From positions 1-9,232 of the forward strand of contig JAHFTI010000124.1 in NCBI GenBank assembly GCA_023265535.1: 9,232 nt of DNA. Reading direction: 5' to 3'. Below, in pieces: positions 1 through 7,043 of this stretch. Position 1 is the stretch's first letter. Every line of letters starts with the position of its first letter. Source of the stretch: Opitutaceae bacterium. Its GTDB lineage: Bacteria > Verrucomicrobiota > Verrucomicrobiia > Opitutales > Opitutaceae. Under the pieces are notes generated by a model. The model was given only the letters and a program-made list of their open reading frames with translations, was not told where the DNA came from and searched no databases. The position numbers and the translations under genes were made by a program.

Positions 1-575
1 CGTGCCAGCAGGAAGATTCCCGCGAGTGCGAGCAGGGAGAAGAAAGCCACGCTGCCCTGGCCGTTGGGCACCACAATCCACGCGGCGAAAAGGGGGCCGA
101 GCGAGGTGCCGAAATTTCCGCCCACCTGGAAGATGGACTGTGCGAAGCCATGCCTGCCGCCCGAGGCCAGGCGGGCCATGCGCGAAGCCTCCGGATGGAA
201 GACCGCGGAGCCCGTGCCCACCATCGCCGAGGACACCAGTATCCAGCCAAAGCTCGAAGCGCGCGAGAGCATGAGCAGGCCCAGGAGCGTGCACCCCATG
301 CCCATCGCGAGCGAATAGGGCTTGGGGCGGCGATCGGTGTAGAAGCCCACCAGCGGCTGCAGGAGCGAGGCGCTCGCCTGGAAGGTGAAGGTGATCAGGC
401 CGATCTGCGTGAAGTTCAGACCATGGCTCGTCTTCAGCATCGGATAGATCGCGGGAAGAAGAGCCTGTATGATGTCATTGAGCATGTGGGATATGCTCAG
501 GGCGATGAGCACCTGCAATGCGGTGTCTCCGGCCCTGGGCCCCGTCCCCTGCCCGACTGTGGTCTGTGCTGACAT
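1..575 (-). CDS. fsr: Fsr-type MFS efflux transporter (fosmidomycin resistance protein family), 3' end cut by window edge
   Basis: An inner-membrane major facilitator superfamily drug/proton antiporter of the Fsr (fosmidomycin resistance) group. The 191 visible residues are roughly the N-terminal half; E. coli Fsr is about 406 aa. They match, as I remember Fsr, in hallmark stretches: SISHMLNDIIQALLPAIYP (28-46), TQIGLITFTFQASASLLQP (56-74), the MFS motif A loop GFYTDRRPKP (77-86), GTGSAVFHPEASRMARLASG (120-139) and RHGFAQSIFQVGGNFGTSLG (141-160). Hydrophobic segments fall near 20-40, 56-76, 87-105, 109-127, 146-169 and 177-191. The ATG at 575 is preceded by AAAGGT (584-579), a modest ribosome-binding site. 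The first ~20 residues are a polar leader, as in E. coli Fsr. It is transcribed away from the sugar epimerase gene. The family call is firm; the natural substrate is unknown, since Fsr homologues are widespread and need not give fosmidomycin resistance. Confidence 0.93.
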   Translation of the reverse strand, partial: MSAQTTVGQGTGPRAGDTALQVLIALSISHMLNDIIQALLPAIYPMLKTSHGLNFTQIGLITFTFQASASLLQPLVGFYTDRRPKPYSLAMGMGCTLLGLLMLSRASSFGWILVSSAMVGTGSAVFHPEASRMARLASGGRHGFAQSIFQVGGNFGTSLGPLFAAWIVVPNGQGSVAFFSLLALAGIFLLA

Positions 576-775
576 GGTACCTTTGTAACGGCCACCCCCG
601 GGGGATTGGCAAGACGCGGCTGCGCGACGGCCACTCACGACACCCGCCGCGGACGCGGCCGGGGGAGCCCCGGCGGACGTGGCGATGGCGTGCTTCCACG
701 CAGGCGTTTTCCCTGTTGGTAAGGACGATTTCTGCTAGGGTCTGCCAGCCCCGACACCCTCAGCCCACCCCGGCA
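576..775. other. Divergent intergenic region between fsr-like and epimerase genes
   Basis: These 200 bp must hold the promoters for both divergent genes. I see no good -35/-10 pair. The only AT-leaning stretch lies at 706-741 (a TTTTCC run, then TTGGTA 716-721 and TAGGGT 736-741), but the 14-nt spacer of that pair is too short for a standard promoter. Two GC-rich dyads stand out: a 10-bp perfect palindrome CCCCCGGGGG at 595-604, twenty bases upstream of the fsr start, and a 7-bp stem at 658-674. No small gene is evident here. Confidence 0.5.
658..674. repeat. Perfect GC hairpin (7-bp stem, 3-nt loop)
   Basis: GCCGGGG (658-664), GAG, CCCCGGC (668-674) form a perfect inverted repeat in the divergent intergenic region. 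There is no T-run on either side, so it is not a standard intrinsic terminator. It could be an operator dyad or a chance structure in GC-rich DNA. Confidence 0.45.
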
Positions 776-2095
776 ATGCCCAGCCCGTACCGCAAGCTAC
801 TGCGCCTTTCCCCCCTGCTTCTTCTCCTGCCCCTGCACCTGTCGGCCACGGCGCCCGCACCGCGCCCCACGCGCGCGGCGCCCCCCGCCGACCTGGCCTC
901 GCTCGCCACCGCCGCCGAGACCGAGCTGCTGGGCAACATACTGCCCTTCTGGCAGAAACACGCACCCGCGCCCCGCGGCCCCTTCGCCTTCCAGGGCGAG
1001 CTGGGGGCAGACCTCGCCCCGCGCCCCGCCGCACTGCGCGGCATGCTCCTGAGCGCCCGCCTGCTCTGGACCTTCTCCGCCGCCCACCGGCTGTATCCGG
1101 ACAAGGGATACATCGACATCGCCGACGCGGCCTACCGCGACCTCGAGCTGCGCTTCTGGGACCCGCGCCAGGGCGGCTACTTCTGGTCCGCCAACCCGGA
1201 CGGCGTCATCGCCGACACCAGCAAGCAGGTGTACGGCCAGGCCTTCGCCCTGTATGGACTTTCCGAATACCACCTGGCCACCGGGCGCCCCGAGCCCCTC
1301 CAGCGCGCCATCCAGCTGTTCCACCTGGTCGAGAAGCACAGCCATGACCCGCGGCACGGCGGATACCTCGAGGCCTTCACCGCCGACTGGAAACGCCCCG
1401 CGGGCGCGGCCCTCAGCGTCATCGGCCCCGACCATCCCAAGTCGCAGAACACCCACCTGCACCTGATGGAGGCCTTCACCGCCCTCCTCAGGGCCTGGCC
1501 CGACCCCCTCCTGCGCTCACGCCTGCGCGAGGTCACCGAGCTGATGGTCACCCGCATCCCCACCACGGACGGCAGGCACCTGCAGCTGTACTTCGACGAG
1601 GACTGGAGCCCGCGCACCGCGCAGGTCTCCTACGGCCATGACGTCGAGGCCAACTGGCTGCTCTGCGAAGCCGCCGAGGCCCTGGCCGACCCCGACTTCA
1701 CCGGGCGCGTGCGCCGCGCCGCGCTCCGGCTCGCCGAGGCCACCCTCGCGGAGGGCATGGACCAGGACGGTGGCATCTGGAACGAGGGCGGCCCGAAGGG
1801 CCCGACCAACCGCGGCAAGGACTGGTGGGCCCAGGCGGAGGCGGCCGTCGGCTTCGTCAACGCGTATCAACTTTCCGGTGACAAGCGCCACCTCGACGCG
1901 GCGCTGCGGGTGTGGGACTTCACGGACCGCTGCATCATCGCCCACGACGGGAACGAGTGGGCCCTGCGCGTCGAGGAGGACGGTCACACCAACACGACCG
2001 CCCCTAGGCTGGGCATGTGGAAGTGCCCCTACCACAACGCACGGGCCTGCATGGAGCTGGTGCGCAGGGGGCGCCTGCCACAGGCGGCGAGATAG
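776..2095 (+). CDS. Exported cellobiose/mannobiose 2-epimerase-like protein (N-acylglucosamine 2-epimerase family)
   Basis: A 439-residue member of the AGE superfamily, closest by motif to cellobiose 2-epimerase (EC 5.1.3.11), which interconverts the reducing-end glucose and mannose units of beta-1,4 disaccharides. The (alpha/alpha)6-barrel signatures occur in order: SARLLWTFS (93-101), QVYGQAFALYGLSEY (151-165), KSQNTHLHLMEAFTAL (222-237), SYGHDVEANWLL (285-296), KDWWAQAEAAVGFVNAYQLS (348-367) and WKCPYHNAR (415-423). The three histidines expected in the active site are present (H229, H288, H420), with E291, W350/W351 and W415. Before the barrel is a typical signal peptide: R6, K7 and R10, a leucine-rich core 11-22, and an ATA cleavage motif ending at A26. 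The mature enzyme is therefore probably periplasmic or secreted, whereas the best-known family members are cytosolic. The ATG at 776 is chosen because the signal peptide starts there; no Shine-Dalgarno precedes it. The reading frame is open upstream to 518, but that extension is Arg/Pro-rich shadow. It ends 63 bp from the convergent rnd gene. Family confidence is high; the exact sugar specificity is inferred. Confidence 0.92.
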   Translation: MPSPYRKLLRLSPLLLLLPLHLSATAPAPRPTRAAPPADLASLATAAETELLGNILPFWQKHAPAPRGPFAFQGELGADLAPRPAALRGMLLSARLLWTFSAAHRLYPDKGYIDIADAAYRDLELRFWDPRQGGYFWSANPDGVIADTSKQVYGQAFALYGLSEYHLATGRPEPLQRAIQLFHLVEKHSHDPRHGGYLEAFTADWKRPAGAALSVIGPDHPKSQNTHLHLMEAFTALLRAWPDPLLRSRLREVTELMVTRIPTTDGRHLQLYFDEDWSPRTAQVSYGHDVEANWLLCEAAEALADPDFTGRVRRAALRLAEATLAEGMDQDGGIWNEGGPKGPTNRGKDWWAQAEAAVGFVNAYQLSGDKRHLDAALRVWDFTDRCIIAHDGNEWALRVEEDGHTNTTAPRLGMWKCPYHNARACMELVRRGRLPQAAR

Positions 2096-2158
2096 CCCCC
2101 GGCCTGCGTAAGACCGGAGCCAGGGCTGGCGAGCGGGCGCTGGTGGCGCGGCTGGCGC

Positions 2159-3325
2159 TCAGCCCGCCTTGAGTGCGGGCCCGACGAGCTCGACCTGCCA
2201 GGGCAGCAGGAATTCACCGGCCTTCTCGGGCTCGCGCGCCAGCTGCGCCAGCTGCGAGCGGTTGGCGATGAGCGTGGGATCCAGGCCCAGGTCGTTCGCC
2301 ACCTTGTCGCGATGGTTCTTGAGGGCATCCTGACGTGCCAGCTCGGTGGCGGTGAGCGGGGAATGGCGCTGGTGCTTGCGACGCGGAAGGCTCTTGGGAT
2401 CGAGCTCCATGCCCGTGTGCAACGCCGCCGTGAGCGAGGAGATCAGGCGCCCGTGGCGCTTGCCCAGGTTCACGTTGGAAATGATGTCGGCCTCGCTCCG
2501 GCCGTCCTCGGCGGCGAAGGAGATCTTCATGAGCAGCTCATTGCCGCACACCTTGAAGGGAGGCGTGTCGATGCGGCGCGCCTGCTCCTCGCGCCAGTGC
2601 CACAGGGCATGCAGCGTGCCCAGGCCCCTGCCATGGAGCTTGTCCGCCTGGCCGATGCGCCAGTCATTCTCATCATCGGGGGCGAAGCCCAGCGCCCCGG
2701 CCTCGATCTGGGCCTGGCATTGCTGGTCAAGCCAGTCGATGCGGTCCAGCTTCACAAGCTCGCGCGTCAGAAGGGCCCGCAGGTCGGGCAGGTGGAACAC
2801 GTCGAGCGAGGCGTAATCCAGCAGCTTCTGCGTGATGGGACGCTTCGACCAGTTGGCCTTCTGGCCGTCCTTGTCGAGCTCCACGCCGAAATGATCCTCA
2901 AGCAACGCGGCGAGACCGATGCGCTTGCGGCCGAGCAGCTGTGCGGCGAGCATGGTGTCGAACAGGCTGGTGGCCTTGAAGCCGCAAATGGCGTGCAGGA
3001 GACGCAGGTCGAAATCGCTGCCATGCATCACGAGATGCAGGCGGCGCAGGTGCTTCCAGAGGGGGTCCAGCTGCATGCCGGGAGCCAGCACGTCCACCAG
3101 AAAGATCTTCTTCCCGACCAGGATCTGCACCAGGCAGAGTCGGGTCTTGTAGTGGTACATGTTGTCCGCCTCGGTATCCATCGAGATCTCCGTGGCCTTC
3201 TCAAGTGCGTCGAGAAGCGGGCCCATCTGGCTGGGGTGATCGATGAGGGTATATTCCGGCGTGCGCGGACTCAACTTGACGCCAAGGAGCTTGCGGACGG
3301 GATGCGGAAGGAAACGGGAAATCAT
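2159..3325 (-). CDS. rnd: Ribonuclease D (DEDDy 3'-5' exoribonuclease with HRDC domain)
   Basis: A cytosolic, metal-dependent 3'-to-5' exoribonuclease; in E. coli RNase D trims tRNA 3' ends and other stable RNAs. It has 388 residues, against about 375 for E. coli Rnd. The exonuclease domain covers roughly 25-190. Its DEDDy residues are visible: D50 and E52 in SMDTEAD (Exo I), D106 in MHGSDFDLRLL (Exo II), Y171 and D175 in YASLDVFHLPDL (Exo III). An HRDC domain follows at about 220-298 (GTLHALWHWREEQARRIDTP at 236-255 is characteristic). The second helical HRDC-like region covers about 320-388 and includes a PWQVELVGPAL end. There is no obvious Shine-Dalgarno before the ATG at 3325, but the next in-frame Met (residue 34) would cut into the domain. 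The first ~20 residues are a basic extension relative to E. coli. It lies 116 bp downstream of the deacetylase gene on the same strand and converges with the epimerase gene. Confidence 0.95.
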   Translation of the reverse strand: MISRFLPHPVRKLLGVKLSPRTPEYTLIDHPSQMGPLLDALEKATEISMDTEADNMYHYKTRLCLVQILVGKKIFLVDVLAPGMQLDPLWKHLRRLHLVMHGSDFDLRLLHAICGFKATSLFDTMLAAQLLGRKRIGLAALLEDHFGVELDKDGQKANWSKRPITQKLLDYASLDVFHLPDLRALLTRELVKLDRIDWLDQQCQAQIEAGALGFAPDDENDWRIGQADKLHGRGLGTLHALWHWREEQARRIDTPPFKVCGNELLMKISFAAEDGRSEADIISNVNLGKRHGRLISSLTAALHTGMELDPKSLPRRKHQRHSPLTATELARQDALKNHRDKVANDLGLDPTLIANRSQLAQLAREPEKAGEFLLPWQVELVGPALKAG

Positions 3326-3441
3326 CTAGTGATGGGTGTGCAGGAAAAGCAGCTAAGGCCCCGGGGGCAAGGCCGCAAAATGGATGCAAGGGGCAACGCT
3401 GGTCAGGACGCCTCGATTAAGGGAGGAGCAATTCCAGCCAC

Positions 3442-4311
3442 TCAGGTGGCGGCATCCCCCTGCCATGCGGAAAGGTAGGCGTCCATCAGGAGCGGAAGGT
3501 CCTCGCTGTAACCGCCTTCCAACACCGCTGCCGCCGGGATTCCAGCCTGTGCCGTCCAGCGCCCCAAGGTCCGGAAATCATCCATTTCAAGCGACATCGG
3601 AGCCACCTCATCATGCAGGTAGGCGTCGAAGCCGGCCGAGATCAGGATCAGCTCAGGGCGAAAGGCCAGGATCGCGGTCCAGGAGCGTTCCAGCGCCTCG
3701 AGGTGCAGCAGGCGCGAACCATGGGCGGGCACGGGCCAGTTGCTGCAATTGGGGGAATTGCGCGTCCCCGTGCCGGGGTAGCCGGGAAACTGGTGGACCG
3801 AACAGAGGAAAAACCCGGGACGGCCTTCCAGGATGGCCTCGGTGCCATTGCCATGATGGGCGTCAAAATCCCACACGGCCACGCGCGCCGCCCCCCAGGC
3901 ACGCGCGGCAAAGGCCGCCACCGCCACCTGGTTGAGGTAACAAAAGCCCATCGCCTGCCCGGCGGTCGCATGATGCCCCGGGGGACGCATGAGGGAAAAG
4001 GCGGGGCCGCCGCCCGAGAGCGCCAGGTGGGCGGCATCCAAGGCACCGCCCACGGAACGGCTGGCATGCGCAAAGATGTCCTCGTACCAGGGGGTGTCCT
4101 CGTCAAAGCCGGGAGGCACCTGCAGGCGTTGGAGGTGTGCCCGCGTGTGCGCGAGGAGCAGCGCCTCCTCCCCCACCGGGCCGGGCTCCCGCCACTTCCA
4201 GTCGGCATGGGCGCTGCGCAGATGGACCGCGCTCGCACGGACACGCGCCGCCCGCTCGGGACGGAAATCCGATCCGAACTCCGCACACCTGGGGTCGTGC
4301 AGAATTGTCAT
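3442..4311 (-). CDS. Histone-deacetylase-like zinc amidohydrolase (HDAC/AcuC/acetylpolyamine deacetylase superfamily)
   Basis: A predicted cytosolic zinc hydrolase that removes acyl groups from acetylated lysines or polyamines. The 289-residue protein has all core motifs of class II-like bacterial deacetylases: LMRPPGHHA (107-115) with the charge-relay histidines H113/H114, WDFDAHHGNGT (147-157) with zinc ligands D150 and H152, SAGFDAY (225-231) with the third ligand D229, and LEGGY (264-268) with the transition-state tyrosine Y268. Two family-typical histidines differ: R17 replaces the usual H of the N-terminal HPE motif, and Y231 follows the third zinc ligand where H is common. The frame is open to an ATG at 4389, but the extra 26 residues (Pro/Gly-rich, crossing a run of eight C on the coding strand) are unlike family N-termini, so I take the ATG at 4311. 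Only GGGA abuts this start, too close for a normal ribosome-binding site. It sits between cstA and rnd on the same strand. The substrate cannot be read from sequence. Confidence 0.92.
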   Translation of the reverse strand: MTILHDPRCAEFGSDFRPERAARVRASAVHLRSAHADWKWREPGPVGEEALLLAHTRAHLQRLQVPPGFDEDTPWYEDIFAHASRSVGGALDAAHLALSGGGPAFSLMRPPGHHATAGQAMGFCYLNQVAVAAFAARAWGAARVAVWDFDAHHGNGTEAILEGRPGFFLCSVHQFPGYPGTGTRNSPNCSNWPVPAHGSRLLHLEALERSWTAILAFRPELILISAGFDAYLHDEVAPMSLEMDDFRTLGRWTAQAGIPAAAVLEGGYSEDLPLLMDAYLSAWQGDAAT

Positions 4312-4434
4312 TCCCGCAGCATTACAAGCCGGTGCCGGAGCAGGCAACACCTGTGTGCGGCCGGGCCTGCACCCGGGGGGGGAAGACACGGAAACGACGC
4401 GAAAGGAGGCCCCACAGCCGCTCGAACAGCCACC

Positions 4435-6534
4435 TCAGCGGCCCACGGTGGCGGCACCGGGCTTTCCCACCTCGCAGGCCGCCAGGCGGGGTTCCTCGCG
4501 CAGGTCCGGGGCGCGACGGCCCGAGAGCAGTTCCCACCAGACACGCGCATTGGCCGCCACCACGAGCAGCACGAGGACGAGGAAGACGCCCATCACGGCG
4601 GTGTTCACGTACTGGTTGGCCAGCTGGTGCCCCCATTGGTCCAGCTGAGCCGGCGTGCCGCCCCCGGCGATGCGGGCACGCAGGTCGGAGGCCAGGCGCA
4701 GGAAACCCACGCGCGGGTCCTGGCTGAAGATCTTGAGCCAGCCGGCGCTCATCGTCACGGCCAGCAGCCAGGCCAGCGGGGCCAGGGTGACCCAAAGGTG
4801 GCGCAGGCGCCCCATCTTGATCAGCACCGTGGTGCCGAGCGCCAGTGCGATCACCGCAAGCAGCTGGTTGGCCACGCCAAAGATGGGCCAGAGCGTGTTG
4901 ATGCCGCCGAGCGGATCCACCACGCCCTGGTAAAGGAACCAGCCCCAGGCGCCCACGAAGAGCAGGGTGGCGGCCAGGTTGCCCGCCCAGCTGCTCGTGT
5001 CACCCCATTTTGGATACACCGCACCCAGGAGGTCCTGCATCAGGAAGCGCCCCACGCGCGTGCCCGCGTCGATCGTGGTCAGGATGAAGAGGGCCTCGAA
5101 CATGATGGCAAAGTGGTACCAGAGGGCCGTGGCGGTGCCGCTGCCGAACACGCCCGCGAACATGCGCGCCATGCCCACGGCGAAGGTCGGGGCGCCACCC
5201 GTGCGCCCCACCATAGAGCGCTCCCCCACCTCGTTCGCCAGCGCCGACATGTCGGCGGGGGTCACAGGGAAACCAAGCGCCGTGACCTGCGCGGTCACGG
5301 TGGCGACGTCGCCCTTCATGTTGATCGCAAAATACTGCCCCGGCTCGAGCGCGCAGGCGGCCACCAGCGCCAGCACACCCACGAGCATCTCCGTCACCAT
5401 CGCGCCGTAGCCGACGAGGCGCACGTCGCGCTCGCGCATCAGCATCTTCGGCGTGGTCCCGGAGGAGACCAGCGAGTGGAAGCCCGACACCGCCGCGCAG
5501 GCGATGGTGATGAAGCAGAAGGGGAACACCGAACCCGCCACCACCGGCCCCGTGCCGTCGATGAAACGCGTGAGCGCGGGCATCTTCAGGGTGGGCGCCA
5601 GCACGAGGATCGCGATGCCCAGCAGCACGACCGCGCCGATCTTCATGAAGGTGCTCAGGTAGTCGCGCGGGGCGAGCAGCAGCCACACCGGCAGCACCGA
5701 CGCGAGCACGCCGTATCCAATGATCCAATACGCCAGGCTCGTGTCGCCCAGCGTGAACCAGGCCGCCAGGGGCCCCTCCTGCACCAGGCGCCCGCCCCAC
5801 ACCGACAGCAGCAGCAGGACGAAGCCGGCCACGCTGACCGCCACCAGCCACGGCGTCGAGTGCCCCGCCCTGCGCAGCACCACACCCATCACCAGCGCGA
5901 TCGGCATCGTGGCGGCGATCGTGAAGAGGCCCCAGGGGCTCTCCGAAAGCGCCCGGACCACGACCAGGCCCAGCACGGCGATCAGGATGACGAGGATGGC
6001 CAGGATGCTCACCAGCGCCACGCCGCCCGCAAAGGGGCCGACCTCGTCGCGCACCATCTGGCCGAGGGAGCGGCCCTTGCGGCGCAGCGAGCAGAACAGG
6101 ATCACGGAATCGTGCACGGCCCCGCCCAGCGTCGCCCCCACCAGCATCCAGAGCAGGCCGGGCAGGAAGCCGAACTGTGCCGCCAGCACCGGGCCCACCA
6201 GCGGCCCCGGCCCTGCGATCGCGGCGAAATGGTGCCCGAACACGATCCAGCGGTTCGTTCGCACATAGTCCTTGCCATCCTCGTGTTGCACCGCGGGCGT
6301 GGCGCGCTCGTCGTCGAGCGTCAGCACCTTCGCCATGAGCCAGGCCGAATGGAAACGGTAGGAAATCGCAAACACGCACAGCGACGCCACGAGCACCCAC
6401 CAGGCGTTCACCTGCTCGCCGCGCGTCCAGGCCATCCCGGCAAAACAGCCCGCCCCCAACACTGCAACCAGAACCCACAAAAGGGTTCCCAAAAGTCCGG
6501 GGCGGCGGGCGGGGGTCGGGGCGGAGGTGGCCAT
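4435..6534 (-). CDS. cstA: Carbon starvation protein A (CstA/BtsT family pyruvate/peptide transporter)
   Basis: An inner-membrane transporter of the CstA family. E. coli CstA (701 aa) is induced on carbon starvation and linked to peptide and pyruvate uptake; BtsT is a pyruvate:H+ symporter. This protein has 699 residues and many membrane segments (for example 16-34, 43-60, 172-193, 203-220, 229-246, 266-288, 298-315, 335-352, 378-396, 518-536, 550-571, 582-600 and 645-662). Family signatures include TNRWIVFGHHFAAIAGPGP (93-111), GGAVHDSVILFCSLRRKGRS (137-156), SGFHSLVSSGTTPKML (350-365) and LWYHFAIMFEALFILTTIDA (471-490), followed by DAGTRVGRF. The start is the ATG at 6534, preceded by AAAAGGGGG; the ATG at 6549 has no ribosome-binding site. 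The frame runs on to 6699, but the added residues are Arg-rich and non-family. No YbdD/YjiX-type small partner follows it; the next gene downstream is the deacetylase, 123 bp away. It diverges from a small acidic protein gene. Confidence 0.97.
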   Translation of the reverse strand: MATSAPTPARRPGLLGTLLWVLVAVLGAGCFAGMAWTRGEQVNAWWVLVASLCVFAISYRFHSAWLMAKVLTLDDERATPAVQHEDGKDYVRTNRWIVFGHHFAAIAGPGPLVGPVLAAQFGFLPGLLWMLVGATLGGAVHDSVILFCSLRRKGRSLGQMVRDEVGPFAGGVALVSILAILVILIAVLGLVVVRALSESPWGLFTIAATMPIALVMGVVLRRAGHSTPWLVAVSVAGFVLLLLSVWGGRLVQEGPLAAWFTLGDTSLAYWIIGYGVLASVLPVWLLLAPRDYLSTFMKIGAVVLLGIAILVLAPTLKMPALTRFIDGTGPVVAGSVFPFCFITIACAAVSGFHSLVSSGTTPKMLMRERDVRLVGYGAMVTEMLVGVLALVAACALEPGQYFAINMKGDVATVTAQVTALGFPVTPADMSALANEVGERSMVGRTGGAPTFAVGMARMFAGVFGSGTATALWYHFAIMFEALFILTTIDAGTRVGRFLMQDLLGAVYPKWGDTSSWAGNLAATLLFVGAWGWFLYQGVVDPLGGINTLWPIFGVANQLLAVIALALGTTVLIKMGRLRHLWVTLAPLAWLLAVTMSAGWLKIFSQDPRVGFLRLASDLRARIAGGGTPAQLDQWGHQLANQYVNTAVMGVFLVLVLLVVAANARVWWELLSGRRAPDLREEPRLAACEVGKPGAATVGR

Positions 6535-6537
6535 ACG

Positions 6538-6543
6538 CCCCCT
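6538..6543 (-). promoter_or_regulatory. Ribosome-binding site of cstA
   Basis: AGGGGG (minus strand, 6543-6538) lies three bases before the ATG at 6534. It is one of the best Shine-Dalgarno-like sites in the window and decides for this start over the ATG at 6549. The gap is slightly short. Confidence 0.6.
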
Positions 6544-6596
6544 TTTCATGGAAGACCGTGCATCGGATACGAACCAAAAACGGCGCCTTCTACGCA

Positions 6597-6605
6597 ATAG
6601 TAGCA
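6597..6605 (-). promoter_or_regulatory. Candidate extended -10 promoter element for cstA
   Basis: On the minus strand TGCTACTAT (6605-6597) fits a TGn extended -10 followed by TACTAT (four of six bases of TATAAT). No recognisable -35 lies 17 bases upstream. It would give a leader of about 55 nt before the cstA ATG. The element also falls in the only AT-richer patch of the 125-bp divergent region. Weak call by eye. Confidence 0.22.
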
Positions 6606-6643
6606 GCATTCTTCCGTTGGCCGCCCGGACCGCTGTGACGATT

Positions 6644-6650
6644 GGAAGAA
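6644..6650 (+). promoter_or_regulatory. Ribosome-binding site of the small acidic protein gene
   Basis: GGAAGAA ends nine bases before the ATG at 6660. It supports that ATG over the in-frame TTG at 6642, which would overlap the site itself. Confidence 0.45.
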
Positions 6651-6659
6651 AAACCCCAA

Positions 6660-6920
6660 ATGATCTCCACCAACTCCTCCCTGTTGGAGCGTCCCGCAAG
6701 CGCCACCCAGCCCATCCAGGCGCACGGGACTTCGAATGGAATCGAACTCGCCCTCTTCAACGCACGCGGTGCGATGCTGGACGGCTGGGATTTCACCCCT
6801 GAGGGCGTCCGCGCCTACGCCAAGCCCGCCGCCTGGCAGGACGACCCCGTGGCCTCGCGCGAGGAATTCTCGCCCGAGGAGGATGAGGTCGAGGACATGG
6901 CGCTCTACTTCAGCGAGTAG
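6660..6920 (+). CDS. Small acidic protein of unknown function, divergent from cstA
   Basis: I do not recognise this 86-residue protein. After a polar Ser/Thr/Gln-rich start (1-25) it has a short mixed segment IELALFNARGAMLDGWDF (28-45), then a Tyr/Ala/Pro-containing middle. It ends in a strongly acidic tail in which about 11 of the last 20 residues are Asp or Glu, closing with MALYFSE. It has no signal peptide, membrane segment, cysteines or metal-binding motif, so it is probably cytosolic. Strong GC preference at third codon positions in the C-terminal two-thirds and a reasonable ribosome-binding site (GGAAGAA at 6644) support it as a real gene. It is transcribed away from cstA with 125 bp between the two starts, so the pair could share a regulatory region. 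It does not resemble YbdD/YjiX, the small partner that often accompanies cstA. It could be a lineage-specific regulator or a protein-interaction partner, but nothing visible proves a role. Confidence 0.68.
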   Translation: MISTNSSLLERPASATQPIQAHGTSNGIELALFNARGAMLDGWDFTPEGVRAYAKPAAWQDDPVASREEFSPEEDEVEDMALYFSE

Positions 6921-7028
6921 GCTCGCATCCAGGTCCGCTCGGTCCCGCCCGGCCCATCCGGCCAGCTGAACCGGCTGCCCTCCTGCCAGTCGGAAACCGC
7001 CGGTTTTAAAACGGCCGTTCCCTTGGCC

Positions 7029-7043
7029 CGCAAATCACTTGCG
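7029..7043. repeat. Perfect 5-bp inverted repeat
   Basis: CGCAA (7029-7033), five-base spacer, TTGCG (7039-7043). It directly abuts the longer dyad that starts at 7044. Confidence 0.5.

Noticed and set aside
518..775. N-terminal extension of the epimerase frame to 518
   Set aside because: The 86 extra residues are Arg/Pro/Trp-rich, overlap the divergent fsr start and precede a clear signal peptide at 776.
2096..2158. Possible bidirectional terminator between the convergent epimerase and rnd genes
   Set aside because: Several short GC pairings exist (for example GAGCG at 2131 with CGCTC at 2156), but there is no good stem followed by a T-run on either strand.
3357..3368. GC dyad GCCCCGGGGGC after the deacetylase gene as an intrinsic terminator
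   Set aside because: The palindrome leaves no room for a loop beyond a 4-bp stem, and the nearest T-run on the minus strand is too far away.
2312..3478. A 388-codon plus-strand frame opposite rnd
   Set aside because: It lies antisense to a complete RNase D with all catalytic residues; the product shows no recognisable domain and is a GC-rich shadow.
5000..6577. A 525-codon minus-strand frame overlapping cstA in another phase
   Set aside because: The product is Arg/Gly/Ala-rich without domain features, while the cstA frame matches its family over full length.
3613..6600. A 995-codon open frame on the plus strand, antisense to the deacetylase gene and cstA
   Set aside because: Its product is dominated by His, Arg, Gln and Gly in low-complexity style, as expected from the antisense of GC-rich codons. 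The opposite strand encodes two clear families across the same bases.
6994..7015. AAACC-GCC-GGTTTT hairpin as terminator of the small acidic gene
   Set aside because: The stem is only five weak base pairs, the T-run is part of a TTTTAAAA palindrome, and the sequence shares the GGAAACC motif of the neighbouring dyads, so an operator role is at least as likely.
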